Shown piece by piece: positions 10,285-19,542 of a stretch of DNA of 64,000 nucleotides. The DNA is from Octadecabacter antarcticus 307. Its GTDB lineage: Bacteria; Pseudomonadota; Alphaproteobacteria; Rhodobacterales; Rhodobacteraceae. Location: the NCBI RefSeq assembly GCF_000155675.2, contig NC_020911.1:27501-91500 (forward strand), written 5' to 3'. The number at the start of each line of letters is the position of its first letter. Within the stretch, counting starts at the first letter, position 1. The notes under the pieces are model-generated. The model had not been told where the DNA came from, ran no database searches, and saw only the letters and a list, made by a program, of their open reading frames with translations. Made by a program: the position numbers and the translations under genes.

Positions 10285-11566
10285 ATGGAACTTTACGTCC
10301 TTTTCGGCTCTTTCATGGTCCTCTTGCTCATGGGAACGCCAGTGGCCTTTTGCCTCGGCATTTCCAGCTTTGCGACGATCGCCTATCTGGGGCTTCCGCC
10401 GGTGGTGGTTTTCCAGCGATTGAACTCCGGCGTGTCCGTGTTCGCCTTGATGGCGATCCCGTTCTTTATCTTTGCGGGCGACCTGATGGTGCGAGGAGAC
10501 ATAGCCCGAAGGCTGGTGGCGCTGGCCGGTGCCTTCGTTGGCCATTTCAGGGGGGGGGCTGGGGCAGGTCAACGTACTGTCTTCAGTGATGTTCGGTGGT
10601 GTGTCCGGCTCTGCGGCGGCAGATGCCTCTGCCGTGGGCGGCCTAATGGTTCCGCAAATGAAGGAACGCGGATACGATGCTGATTATGCGGTCAATATCA
10701 CCGTCGTCAGTTCGATCATCGCGCTGCTGCTGCCGCCGTCGCACAACATGATTATCTATTCGATCGCGGCCGGTGGGCGTATCTCTATCGCCGATCTGTT
10801 CACCGCCGGTATCATCCCCGGTTTCCTTCTGGCGCTGATGCTGATGATCGTCGCCTGGGCCGTTGCTGTGCGCAAGGGTTATCCGGTGCAGAAGTTTCAA
10901 GGCGTGCGCATGATCGGCACTTTATTCGTGTCCGCAGCCCCCGGTTTGATCCTTGTCGCGATCATTTTTGGCGGGGTCCGGTCGGGTATTTTTACGGCCT
11001 CTGAATCCTCGAACATCGCGGTGGTCTATGCGCTGCTGGTCACGTTCTTTGTGTACCGTTGCCTCAGCTGGAACGATTTTATCGAAGCGACGTTTGCCGC
11101 AGTGCGCACCACTGCGATGGTTATGATGGTCATCGGATGTGCGGCGTCGTTCGGCTGGCTTTTGGCCTATACGCGGGTTCCGGCCTCTATGGTGGCGATG
11201 TTGCAGGGGGTGTCGGACAATCCGATCGTGATCCTGCTGTTGCTGAACTTCGTGCTTTTGATCCTCGGTACGTTCATGGACATGTCACCGCTGATCGTCA
11301 TTACCACGCCGATCTTCTTGCCCGTCGCCACCGCCTTCGGTGTCGATCCGGTCCACTTCGGGGTGATCCTGATCCTCAACCTCGGGATCGGGTTGTGCAC
11401 GCCACCGGTTGGGGCTGTGTTGTTCGTGGGCTGCGCCGTGGGCCGTATTCCTATTGGGGATGCCGTCCGCACGATCTGGCCGTTCTATGGTGCCGCGTTC
11501 GCGACACTGATGCTTGTCGCCTACATTCCGGCGCTGTCGCTTTGGCTGCCATCACTGTTCCGATAA
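10285..11566 (+). pseudogene. TRAP carrier large permease subunit (DctM), frameshifted at a G9 tract
   Basis: The first 88 codons (MELYVLFGSFMVLLLMG onward) and the later frame (GGLGQVNVLSSVMFGGVSG to the stop at 11566) together give a normal ~426-residue DctM with about 12 membrane helices and the family motif GGVSGSAAADASAVG. They are in different frames. The join is a run of nine G at 10550-10558, and eight G would restore the frame. This may be a fixed mutation, a phase-variable tract or a sequencing error. If real, it silences the carrier unless polymerase slippage rescues it. The two halves otherwise show no further lesions. Confidence 0.85.
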
Positions 11567-11574
11567 GGCAAAAT

Positions 11575-11885
11575 ATGACCTATCCTGTTGTTCCCGCCGA
11601 TCCCGGTGTCACCCGTCAAGTTCTGGCCGAAAACCCCGATCTTATGGTCGTTGCGTTGCGTTCCGCTTCGAGGCGACGGCGGAAGGCAAGTTGCACGACC
11701 ATCCCCATGTGCAGTCCACTTATGTCGAGGCGGGGTGTTTCACCTTTACGGTAGGCGACGTCATGCACGATCTGGGGCAGGGTGACAGCGTGGTGATCCC
11801 GTCAGGCGTGCGCCACGGATGCCTGTGCACTGAAGCTGGAACGCTAATTGATACCTTCACGCCCCGTCGCGACAATTTCCTTTAG
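11575..11885 (+). pseudogene. kdgF: KdgF-like cupin, frameshifted by a 5-bp tandem duplication
   Basis: KdgF converts unsaturated uronate monomers to the linear 4-deoxy-5-keto-uronate in the pectin/alginate branch. The N-terminus (TYPVVPADPGVTRQVLAENP) is read from ATG 11575. The cupin core (LHDHPHVQSTYVEAG, with the metal-binding His residues, and GDSVVIPSGVRHGC) is in another frame ending at 11885. At 11651-11660 TTGCG is present twice in a row, and removing one copy restores a continuous ~102-codon gene. The lesion therefore looks like a simple replication slip and the gene is probably inactive. Confidence 0.8.
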
Positions 11886-11903
11886 ACAGAAAGTCATAAA
11901 GAC

Positions 11904-13319
11904 ATGCTCAAAACCGAAACACGCCACGCCATCGATCCCGCCACGGCCAAGACGCTCGACACCGAGCGGTTGCGCGACCATTTCCACGTAGGCGGTCTGT
12001 TCGCGGACGGCGAGATCAATCTGGTCTACAGCCATTACGACCGCCTTATCCTCGGCTCTGCGGTGCCTGCGGGAAAGTCGCTGACTCTGGACAAGGTCGC
12101 GGCTGCGGGGACCGCCACGATCCTCGAACGGCGCGAGATGGGAGTGCTGAACATTGGCGACACTGGCAGCGTGTCGGTGGCCGGTGAAACCTACGATCTG
12201 GAGAACGGCGAGGTTCTGTATATCGGGATGGGCGCGGGCCCGGTGAAATTCCTCGGGGAGGGGCGCTTCTATGTACTGTCGGCGCCGGCGCATCAGACCT
12301 ATCCCACGACACTCATCAAGCTCAAGGATGCGCGGCGCGTCGAAATGGGCGCGCGCGAGACCGCAAACGAGCGCGTCATCATCCAGTTTCTGCACCCCGA
12401 GGTCTGCAAATCCTGCCAGTTGTTGATGGGCTACACGCAGTTCGCCGAAGGGTCGGTCTGGAACACGATGCCCGCCCACCTGCACGACCGCCGGATGGAG
12501 GCCTACCTTTACTTCCAACTACCTGAAAATCAGCGCGTTTTTCACCTGATGGGTGAGCCATCACAGACCCGCCACATCGTCATTGCAAACGAAGAGGCGG
12601 TGATCTCGCCGCCTTGGTCGGTCCATGCAGGTGCTGGCACGTCGTCCTACACGTTCTGCTGGGCGATGGCTGGAGCAGATGTGATCTGTGTGGGCCGCCG
12701 CACCTGTGACGAGACTTTGGGCAGGATTACGGACGCAGGTGGCTCGGCGTCATCGGTGCTGGTGGATTTTGCTGATCCGATGGCGGGCCAAGGGCTGTTC
12801 GACGGCCAGCCTATCGACATTCTGGTCAACAACGCAGGCATCATCCGTCGCAACGATGCGGTGGACTTTACCGAAGACGACTGGGACGCGGTGATGGATG
12901 TGAACCTCAAAGCGTTATTTTTCACCACGCAGGCGTTTGCCAAGGCGGCGCTGGCGCGCGGCGGGCAGGGCCGTGTCGTCAACATCGCGTCACTGCTTTC
13001 GTTCCAAGGTGGTATTCGTGTACCCAGCTACACTGCGTCCAAGCACGGCGTCGCGGGGCTGACCAAACTGCTGGCCAACGAATGGGCCGCCAAAGGCATC
13101 AATGTGAACGCAGTAGCACCGGGATATATTGAAACCAACAACACCGAAGCCCTGCGTGCGGACCCCGAGCGCAACAAGTCGATCCTTGACCGTATTCCGG
13201 CGGGCCGTTGGGGTGAGGCGTCTGACATCGCGGGCGCTGCTGTCTATCTGTGCACGCCTGCGGCGGGATACGTGCACGGCGCGGTTCTCAATGTGGATGG
13301 AGGCTGGCTTGCCCGCTGA
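11904..13319 (+). pseudogene. In-frame KduI-KduD fusion created by deletion
   Basis: A continuous 471-residue frame. Residues 1-256 are 5-keto-4-deoxyuronate isomerase (KduI), with metal ligands visible in PAHLHDRRMEAY and PPWSVHAGAG. Residues 258-471 are the short-chain dehydrogenase KduD from ADVICVGRR onward, with NNAG, the catalytic Tyr/Lys in SYTASK, and the C-terminal VDGGW. The join at about 12666-12680 removes the last ~20 residues of KduI and the first ~30-36 of KduD, including the TGxxxGxG nucleotide-binding motif. KduD activity should be lost, while KduI might survive in part. Both normally act in sequence to give KDG. Confidence 0.82.
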
Positions 13320-14733
13320 CGGTCAGAACACACGCGCGCAGGCGCGTCCCGCGACGGGTATTGTTCATCTGGGTCTGGGCGCGTTCTTTCGCGCGTTCGG
13401 CTGCGTGTATATCGCCGACGCCATGGCGGCATCGGGAGGCAATTGGGGCATTGTCGGGGTGTCCCTGCGCAGCCCCGACACCCGCGATGCGCTTCGTGCG
13501 AGTGATTGGTCGTACACCTCCGTCAGCCTTGCACCCGAGGGTGATAAGCTGCGTGAGATTGCAGTGCTCAACGACGTGCTTGTGGCGCCGGAAAACCCGA
13601 AGGCGGTGATTGCCGCGATGGCGGATCCGGCCGTGAAGATCGTCACGTTGACCGTCACTGAAAAGGGCTATTGCCACAATCCGGCAACTGGCGCGCTGAA
13701 CCTAGATCACCCCGATATCCGGCACGATCTGGCCTATGACCTACCGGTTTCCGCGCCGGGGTATCTGGTGTGCGCCTTGGCGGCGCGGCACGTCGCCGGT
13801 GTCGCTCCGTTCACCGTTTTGACCTGCGACAACCTGCCCGAGAACGGCAAGCTGGTGCGTGGTCTGGTGCTGGAGCTTGCGGCGCGGATTGATCCTGCCC
13901 TAGCGAACTGGATCGCGACCGAAGGGCGGTTCCCTTCCACGATGGTGGACCGGATAACGCCTGCCACAACGGGCGCGGACATTGCCCGTATTGCCACCTT
14001 GACTGGTGTCGCCGACGCGGCTCCCGTGATGCATGAATCCTTCTCCCAATGGGCGGTCGAGGACAATTTCGTTAACGGCGTGCGCCCTGATCTTGAGGCC
14101 GCCGGCGTCGAGATGGTCCGCGACGTGACCGCCCATGAACACATGAAGTTGCGGATGCTGAACGGCACCCATTCGGCGCTGGCCTATGCCGGTTATCTGG
14201 CAGGTCACGACACCATCGCTGATACCATGGCCGATCCAGTCTTCGCCGACTACGCCCGTGCGCTTTGGGCCGAAATTATGCCCACTGTCACAGCCCCCGA
14301 AAGCGTCAGCCTGACGGCATACGCCGAGGCGCTTTTTGATCGCTATGCCAACCCCGCGATCCGTCACCGCACATGGCAAATCGCCATGGACGGCAGCCAG
14401 AAACTGCCGCAACGCATCCTTGGCACGCTGCACGAAAATCTGGCTGAGGGTCGGAAAGCTGACGGGCTTTGCGTCGCGTTGGCCGCTTGGATGCGCTACG
14501 TGAGCGGCACGGACGAGGCAGGCCAACCTATCGACGTGCGTGACCCTTTGGCCGACCGCCTGCGCAACCTTGCAGCGGGGCAGGACACTCCGGCAGATGT
14601 CGTCACCGCGATCCTGTCGGTCGAGGATATCTTCCCTGCGGATCTGGCCGACCAACTGCGCGGCCCTGTGTCTAAAGCGGCAGAAAAGATATGGTCCAAC
14701 GGCGTACGTACTACTGTGCAAGGGGTCACATAA
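13297..14733 (+). CDS. uxuB: Fructuronate reductase / mannitol-dehydrogenase-family oxidoreductase
   Basis: A long-chain polyol dehydrogenase of about 478 residues. It reduces D-fructuronate to D-mannonate with NADH. The dinucleotide region begins GIVHLGLGAFFRAFG near the start; TVTEKGYC, LTCDNLPENG and the catalytic-site Lys of HEHMKLRMLNGTHS follow. The beginning overlaps the kduD end by ~23 bases. ATG 13297 is given, but TTG 13309 with GGAGG five bases upstream is equally plausible. The stop overlaps uxuA (TAATG), so both are translated together. No defect is seen. Confidence 0.85.
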   Translation: MEAGLPADGQNTRAQARPATGIVHLGLGAFFRAFGCVYIADAMAASGGNWGIVGVSLRSPDTRDALRASDWSYTSVSLAPEGDKLREIAVLNDVLVAPENPKAVIAAMADPAVKIVTLTVTEKGYCHNPATGALNLDHPDIRHDLAYDLPVSAPGYLVCALAARHVAGVAPFTVLTCDNLPENGKLVRGLVLELAARIDPALANWIATEGRFPSTMVDRITPATTGADIARIATLTGVADAAPVMHESFSQWAVEDNFVNGVRPDLEAAGVEMVRDVTAHEHMKLRMLNGTHSALAYAGYLAGHDTIADTMADPVFADYARALWAEIMPTVTAPESVSLTAYAEALFDRYANPAIRHRTWQIAMDGSQKLPQRILGTLHENLAEGRKADGLCVALAAWMRYVSGTDEAGQPIDVRDPLADRLRNLAAGQDTPADVVTAILSVEDIFPADLADQLRGPVSKAAEKIWSNGVRTTVQGVT

Positions 14734-15905
14734 TGATCGAAAGCTGGCGGTGGTACGGCGAGTTTGACAGCATTCCCCTGTCGGACGTGGCGCAGACGGG
14801 TGCACGCGGGATCGTGACGGCGCTGCATGGCATTCCTTACGGTGAGGTTTGGCCACAAGACGCGATTGTCGCGCGAAAGGCGCTGGTGACGGAGGCGGGT
14901 TTTGACTGGGTCGTGGTCGAAAGCCTGCCCATTCACGAACGCATCAAACGCGGTGATGGGGATTTGTCGCAGCTCTTTGCCAATTACCGCCAGTCGATGG
15001 CCAATCTTGCGGCAGAAGGGATCACGACAATCTGCTATAACTTCATGCCGCTTCTGGACTGGACCCGCACCGATCTGGCCGCACCTGTGGCAGGCGGTGC
15101 CACTTGCCTGCGGTTCGAAGCGGTCCGCATGGCCGCGTTCGAGGTTCACATGTTGGGCCGTCGTGCCGCCGAGGACGATTATCCGGACGATATACTGGCC
15201 AAGGCGGCCGCGTGGTTTCAGGCCGCTAATGATGCGGATCGCGCAGCCCTTCTGGCCGCGATCATGGCCGGATTGCCCGGCGCGTTCGACCGCTACGATG
15301 TGGATGGATTGAAGGCCGCGTTGGCCGCCTATGACGGGATCGGTCGAGACGCTTTGCGGGCCAATTACCAACGCTTCCTCAACGAGGTCGTGCCCACCGC
15401 GGAAGAGTTGGGGGTGCGGCTGTGCGTGCACCCCGACGACCCGCCGCGCGACATTTTGGGACTGCCGAGGATCGTGTCGAACGGGGACGATCTGGAGTGG
15501 GTGTTGAAAGCCTACGACAGCCCTGCGAACGGGATCACTCTGTGTTCAGGCTCTCTTGGGGCGAACCCCGCCAACGATGTGCCCGTGATTGCTGGAAAAG
15601 TCGCCCATCGCATCCACTTTGCCCATCTGCGCAACGTGCGCAAAGACCCTGATGGGTCGTTCGAGGAGGCGGCGCATCTGGATGGTGACACAGACATGGT
15701 GGCGCTGGTCCGAGTGTTGCTGGATGAAGAGGCGCGACGCTGCGATGTGGGACGCGCCGATCACGCGATCCCGTTCCGGCCGGATCATGGCCACCACATG
15801 CTGTCCGACCTCGCGCGCGATCTGATTCCGGGCTATCCGTTGATCGGACGTTTGCGCGGTCTGGCCGAATTGCGCGGCGTGATGCGGGCGTTGTCCCATG
15901 GCTGA
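14733..15905 (+). CDS. uxuA: Mannonate dehydratase
   Basis: A 390-residue TIM-barrel enzyme of the UxuA family. It dehydrates D-mannonate to 2-keto-3-deoxygluconate, which kdgK then phosphorylates. Recognisable segments are WRWYG near the N-terminus, ITTICYNFMPLLDWTRT (about 104-120), CVHPDDPPR, and C-terminal IPFRPDHGHHM with metal-binding residues. ATG 14733 overlaps the uxuB stop. The end overlaps the start of the uxaA remnant by 8 bases, showing the original operon uxuB-uxuA-uxaA. Length and motifs appear complete. Confidence 0.9.
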   Translation: MIESWRWYGEFDSIPLSDVAQTGARGIVTALHGIPYGEVWPQDAIVARKALVTEAGFDWVVVESLPIHERIKRGDGDLSQLFANYRQSMANLAAEGITTICYNFMPLLDWTRTDLAAPVAGGATCLRFEAVRMAAFEVHMLGRRAAEDDYPDDILAKAAAWFQAANDADRAALLAAIMAGLPGAFDRYDVDGLKAALAAYDGIGRDALRANYQRFLNEVVPTAEELGVRLCVHPDDPPRDILGLPRIVSNGDDLEWVLKAYDSPANGITLCSGSLGANPANDVPVIAGKVAHRIHFAHLRNVRKDPDGSFEEAAHLDGDTDMVALVRVLLDEEARRCDVGRADHAIPFRPDHGHHMLSDLARDLIPGYPLIGRLRGLAELRGVMRALSHG

Positions 15906-16655
15906 GCCGCTGGTCCTGCACCTGAGCGATACAATCGCCGTCCTGACCGAGCGGGCCAAGGCGGGGGACGATCCGCTTGACCTTGGCATGCCTTTGGCGG
16001 CACCTGTGTCGTCCGGGCACAAGGTGGCGCGGGTGCGACGGCCGCGGGTGCGCCGGTGATTAAATTCGGGCAGTTCATCGGCCAAGCGACGGTGGCGATT
16101 GCCGCAGGTGACCATGTTCACACCCACAATTGCGTCTTCGCGAATCCTGAAAAAGACTATGCCATCGGTGCTGATCTGGCCGCAGCGCAACGGGCGATCC
16201 CGCACACCGACTTGCTGACCTTCAGCGGCTACGCCCGCTAGGACGGCCGCATCGGCACTCGGAATTACATCGCCCTCGTGGCGACTGTGAATCGTTCCGC
16301 CACTGTCATCCGCCGTGCCGCATCCGAGATCGCGGCGAGCAGGCTACTGGAAGACTACGCCAGCGTTGACGGTGTCGTCGCTCTGGCCCACGGAACCGGC
16401 TGCGGCATGGCCAACAGCGGCTGGGGATTTGATATTCTTGACCGTGTGCTGTGGGGGCATGCGATCCATCCGAATGTGGGCGCGACCGTGTTTGTCGGTC
16501 TGGGCTGTGAAGTCATGCAGATCGCGGGGATGCAGTCGCATTCTGGCACTGCGGGCACCGACCGGTTTCACGCGCTGACCATTCAGGACACCGGTGGTAC
16601 CCGTGCAACGATCGACGCGATCAAGACGCATGTGGCGTTGTTGCATGGAGCATGA
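15898..16655 (+). pseudogene. uxaA: Altronate dehydratase remnant: frameshift, amber stop, 3' truncation
   Basis: It starts properly at ATG 15898 (MAEPLVLHLSDTIAVL), overlapping uxuA. The frame then shifts near 16036 (about one base missing) into GQFIGQATVAIAAGDHVHTHN, which is the SAF-domain end. An in-frame TAG at 16239-16241 interrupts GYAR/DGRIGTRNY. The frame continues through AHGTGCGMA and GLGCEV and then ends at 16655 against an IS5 remnant, leaving about half of the ~490-residue enzyme. Three lesions make it dead. A full-length homologue sits at 25648. Confidence 0.85.
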
Positions 16656-16680
16656 AGAGTTCGGAACGCGCCCTACCCGA

Positions 16681-17595
16681 GAGGGAATTCAGGCGGTGCG
16701 TTGAAAATTGGGGCGGCCAAGATCTGTCATCCGGTTAGGGGTCCGGACGCCAATTTTAGCCTCTGGTTTCTGATTTTCGAACTAGCGCGCTTTGAGCTTG
16801 GGCCCGATGATGGCCTTCCATCGGCCGATCTGCGTCTCAATGCGGCTGCGCTGATTGTAGCCGGATGACTTCTGCTAAGCCATTCGACCATGGGCAGTTA
16901 TGTCTGCAATATGGCGGTCACGAATGCTCGGGTTTTGGGCGGCGCTGGGGCTCAGGACCGCGTTCTTGGGTGGTGGGATCGTGACTTCGATTAACGCACT
17001 GAAGCGGTCGCTCAGAACCTTGACCGTTGGCTCGCCATCGTATGCACCGTCCGCAAGAAATAGGTCAACCGGACCGCCGATCTGATCCAGCAGGCCTGGC
17101 AGCGCGGTCTGATCACCAATGTCATCAGTGGTCAAATCAGAGCAGACGATTTGGCCACTAACAAGATCAAGACCAAGCTGCAGCTTGCGCCAAGAGCGCC
17201 GTTTGCGCTTGGTTTTATACTTTTGCTCCAGCTATTCGCCTTCGCCGAAGATCTTTAACCCGGTGCTATCCACGACCAGATGTACTGGTTCGGGCTTTTG
17301 GACAAAGCTTTGGGAGACAAACTCAGCCCATTGCCTCTGCGTGACAAGGTCGTGAAATGCCGCGCTTCGATCTCAACCCCAAGCAGTCCGGTGATGGAGC
17401 GCATCAAGCCTTGGGTTTGCCGCAGTGGTTGCTTGAACACCATGCCAAAGGTCAGGCAAAGCTCAATCGCCAAGTCCGAATAGACAGCCTGGCCGCCAGG
17501 CGTCGTACGCGGCGCAGTCGGTCACCCGACGCTTTTGCTTCGGGATCTTGTCGCGACGATCAGCGTTGAATTTGTGCGGCATTTATAGCATCCTC
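16681..17595 (-). pseudogene. Decayed IS5-family element
   Basis: About 915 bp. The minus strand encodes, in broken frames, an IS5-type transposase from MPHKFNADRRDKIPKQK near 17573, through a shifted middle with VHLVVDSTGLKIFGEGE (catalytic Asp), to LFLADGAYDGEP (second Asp) and SGYNQRSRIETQIGRWK (Glu). Several TAG codons and frameshifts interrupt it, including Trp-to-TAG in HGRMA/QKSSG. The outer bases GAGGGAATTCA (16681) and the complement of GAGGATGC (17595) may be the degraded terminal repeats. It abuts and truncates uxaA. A related copy lies at 53246-53610. Confidence 0.75.
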
Positions 17596-17673
17596 AAAAG
17601 GCAGGCCGACACCAATATCAGTGGAGTGGCGGTCCATGCAACAACGCCCAAGGTAGACATTTCGAAGTGCGCG

Positions 17674-18708
17674 TCAGGTAAAGGTGATCTGAACCTTCAT
17701 GGCTTGGCTGCGATCTTTAGCCATTTCGAACGCATCTATTGAGTCGTCCAAGCTGAATTTATGCGTGATTAAAGGGGTGACGTCGATCAGCCCTTTTTGC
17801 ATCATTGCCACGGCTGTTGCGAATTCGCTGTGAAACCGGAACGACCCACGCAGGGTTAACTCTTTGGCCGTGATCGCTTGCATCGGGATGGTCATATCTC
17901 CGCCCATGCCAAGTTGTACGAGTGTTCCCTTTGGGCGCAACGCCGCGACACCTGACGCAAGCGCCGCTGGAGCGCCAGAGCATTCGAACTGCACGTCGAT
18001 CTGGCCTTTGCCAGCGGTGAAGGGGGCAAGCGCGTCGCTGTCACTCGCCAAGTTCAACACAACGTCTGCGCCGCATTTTTCGGCCATGTCGAGTGTGTAG
18101 TTTGACAGATCGGTCGCAATGATTTTCGCAGCTCCGGCGCGGCGCGCGGCGAGGATTGTGAGCGCACCGATGGGCCCACACCCTGTGACCAAAACCGTCT
18201 TACCAACTAAGTCGCCTGCTTGGCGCATCGCGTGCAAACAAACGGCCAAGGGCTCTGCCATGGCAGCGGCTTCGGGGCTTAGGTCATCGGCGGGGACGCA
18301 TTGGCTGGCGTCGACGATGAGCTCTTGGCTGAATGCGCCTTGGATGTGGGGGTAGGGCATTGCGCTGCCGTAAAAGCGCATGTTCTCGCAGTGGTTGGGT
18401 TGGCCGCGCAGGCAGTAGTCGCACTTGGCGCATGGCCGTGATGGGGAGACCGCTACCAGCTGGTCGGGGACGAGCCCTGTGACGCCGTCGCCGACAGTTG
18501 CGATGTGGCCGGATACTTCGTGGCCCAGCACCATGGGTTGGCGTAGGCGCACCGCCCCGAAGCCGCCGTGATTGTAGTAGTGCAGGTCGGACCCGCAGAT
18601 GCCACCGACAGCCATATTGATGCGGACTTCGCCTGCGGCTGGCGCGGGCAAGGGGGATTGTTCTTCGATCCGCAAATCTTGTGCTGCGTGAATGACGACT
18701 GCTCGCAT
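17674..18708 (-). CDS. idnD: L-idonate 5-dehydrogenase-like zinc alcohol dehydrogenase
   Basis: A medium-chain dehydrogenase of 344 residues. The catalytic-zinc site is visible as GGICGSDLHYYNHGG (Cys about 38) and GHEVSGHIA. The structural zinc lobe has four Cys in PCAKCDYCLRGQPNHC (about 93-108). The NAD-binding turn is VTGCGPIGALT (about 174-184). The family oxidises L-idonate or related polyol acids at C5. The divergent neighbour is an IdnO-like SDR, and the pair supports L-idonate/gluconate interconversion through 5-ketogluconate. Substrate is inferred from family and pairing. Upstream bases 17596-17673 hold nothing recognisable. Confidence 0.75.
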   Translation of the reverse strand: MRAVVIHAAQDLRIEEQSPLPAPAAGEVRINMAVGGICGSDLHYYNHGGFGAVRLRQPMVLGHEVSGHIATVGDGVTGLVPDQLVAVSPSRPCAKCDYCLRGQPNHCENMRFYGSAMPYPHIQGAFSQELIVDASQCVPADDLSPEAAAMAEPLAVCLHAMRQAGDLVGKTVLVTGCGPIGALTILAARRAGAAKIIATDLSNYTLDMAEKCGADVVLNLASDSDALAPFTAGKGQIDVQFECSGAPAALASGVAALRPKGTLVQLGMGGDMTIPMQAITAKELTLRGSFRFHSEFATAVAMMQKGLIDVTPLITHKFSLDDSIDAFEMAKDRSQAMKVQITFT

Positions 18709-18783
18709 AATTGACCTGACTTAGTTATGTACAACTTACCCGAAGTTAACGATACTTCTTCAATAGCACCAAAGGAAAATATC
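18709..18783. promoter_or_regulatory. Divergent promoter region idnD/idnO
   Basis: Only 75 bases separate the two divergent starts, so both promoters must lie here. TTAGTTATGTACAACTTA near 18721-18738 contains the imperfect dyad GTTATGTACAAC, which might be an operator. No regulator gene is adjacent and I cannot name the factor. Confidence 0.4.
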
Positions 18784-19542
18784 ATGAGCCTCTCTCTTTT
18801 TGACCTGACGGGTCAGCGCGTTTTGATCACCGGGTCTAGTCAGGGCATCGGTTTTGCCTTGGCAATGGGTATGGCGGCGGCTGGGGCCGAAATTATCTTG
18901 AACGGACGTGATGCGAGTAAGCTAGCGCAAGCGGCAAAAGACCTTGGCGGCACTGTGCAAGTCTTGGCCTTTGACGTGACCGACCATGACGCAGTGCGTG
19001 CGGCAGTCGATGCGTTTGAGACAGAGTCAGGCCCGATCGATATCCTGATCAACAACGCAGGCATGCAGCATCGTGGTGAGTTGGAAGAGTTTCCCGCAGA
19101 TGCGTTTGAGCGGTTGTTGCAAACCAATGTCGCCAGTGTGTTCCACGTTGGCCAAGCGGTGGCGCGTCATATGATCAAACGCGGCAAAGGCAAGATCATC
19201 AACATTGCGAGTGTGCAAACTGCCCTCGCGCGCCCCGGTATTGCGCCTTACACGGCGACGAAAGGGGCGGTGGGCAACCTAACCAAAGGCATGGCGACGG
19301 ACTGGGCGAAACATGGGTTACAGTGCAACGCAATCGCACCCGGTTATTTTGACACGCCACTGAATGCCGCCTTGGTTGCGGACCCCGAATTTTCCGAGTG
19401 GCTGGCCAAGCGCACGCCGTCAGGCCGCTGGGGTAAGGTCGAAGAATTAGTGGGCGCTGCGGTGTTTTTGTCGTCGGCTGCGTCCAGTTTTGTGAATGGG
19501 CATACGCTTTATGTGGACGGCGGGATCACCGCGTCGCTTTAG
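18784..19542 (+). CDS. idnO: Gluconate 5-dehydrogenase-like SDR
   Basis: A 252-residue classical short-chain dehydrogenase. The cofactor motif TGSSQGIGFALA (about 17-28), NNAG (about 88-91), and the active-site Tyr/Lys in YTATKGA (about 155-161) are intact, and the C-terminal VDGGI is normal. It would interconvert 5-keto-gluconate and gluconate, complementing the divergent idnD. ATG 18784 is chosen over an upstream in-frame ATG because the fold begins there. Its stop overlaps the stop of the convergent lysE-type gene by 3-4 bases. Confidence 0.75.
   Translation: MSLSLFDLTGQRVLITGSSQGIGFALAMGMAAAGAEIILNGRDASKLAQAAKDLGGTVQVLAFDVTDHDAVRAAVDAFETESGPIDILINNAGMQHRGELEEFPADAFERLLQTNVASVFHVGQAVARHMIKRGKGKIINIASVQTALARPGIAPYTATKGAVGNLTKGMATDWAKHGLQCNAIAPGYFDTPLNAALVADPEFSEWLAKRTPSGRWGKVEELVGAAVFLSSAASSFVNGHTLYVDGGITASL

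Noticed and set aside
10550-10558. Calling the dctM frameshift a programmed frameshift
   Set aside because: No stimulatory structure or Shine-Dalgarno-like signal is evident, and TRAP permeases are not known to use one; kept only as a possible phase-variable tract.
11904-13319. A genuine bifunctional KduI-KduD enzyme
   Set aside because: KduD lacks its nucleotide-binding glycine motif and KduI its C-terminus, which a true fusion would retain.
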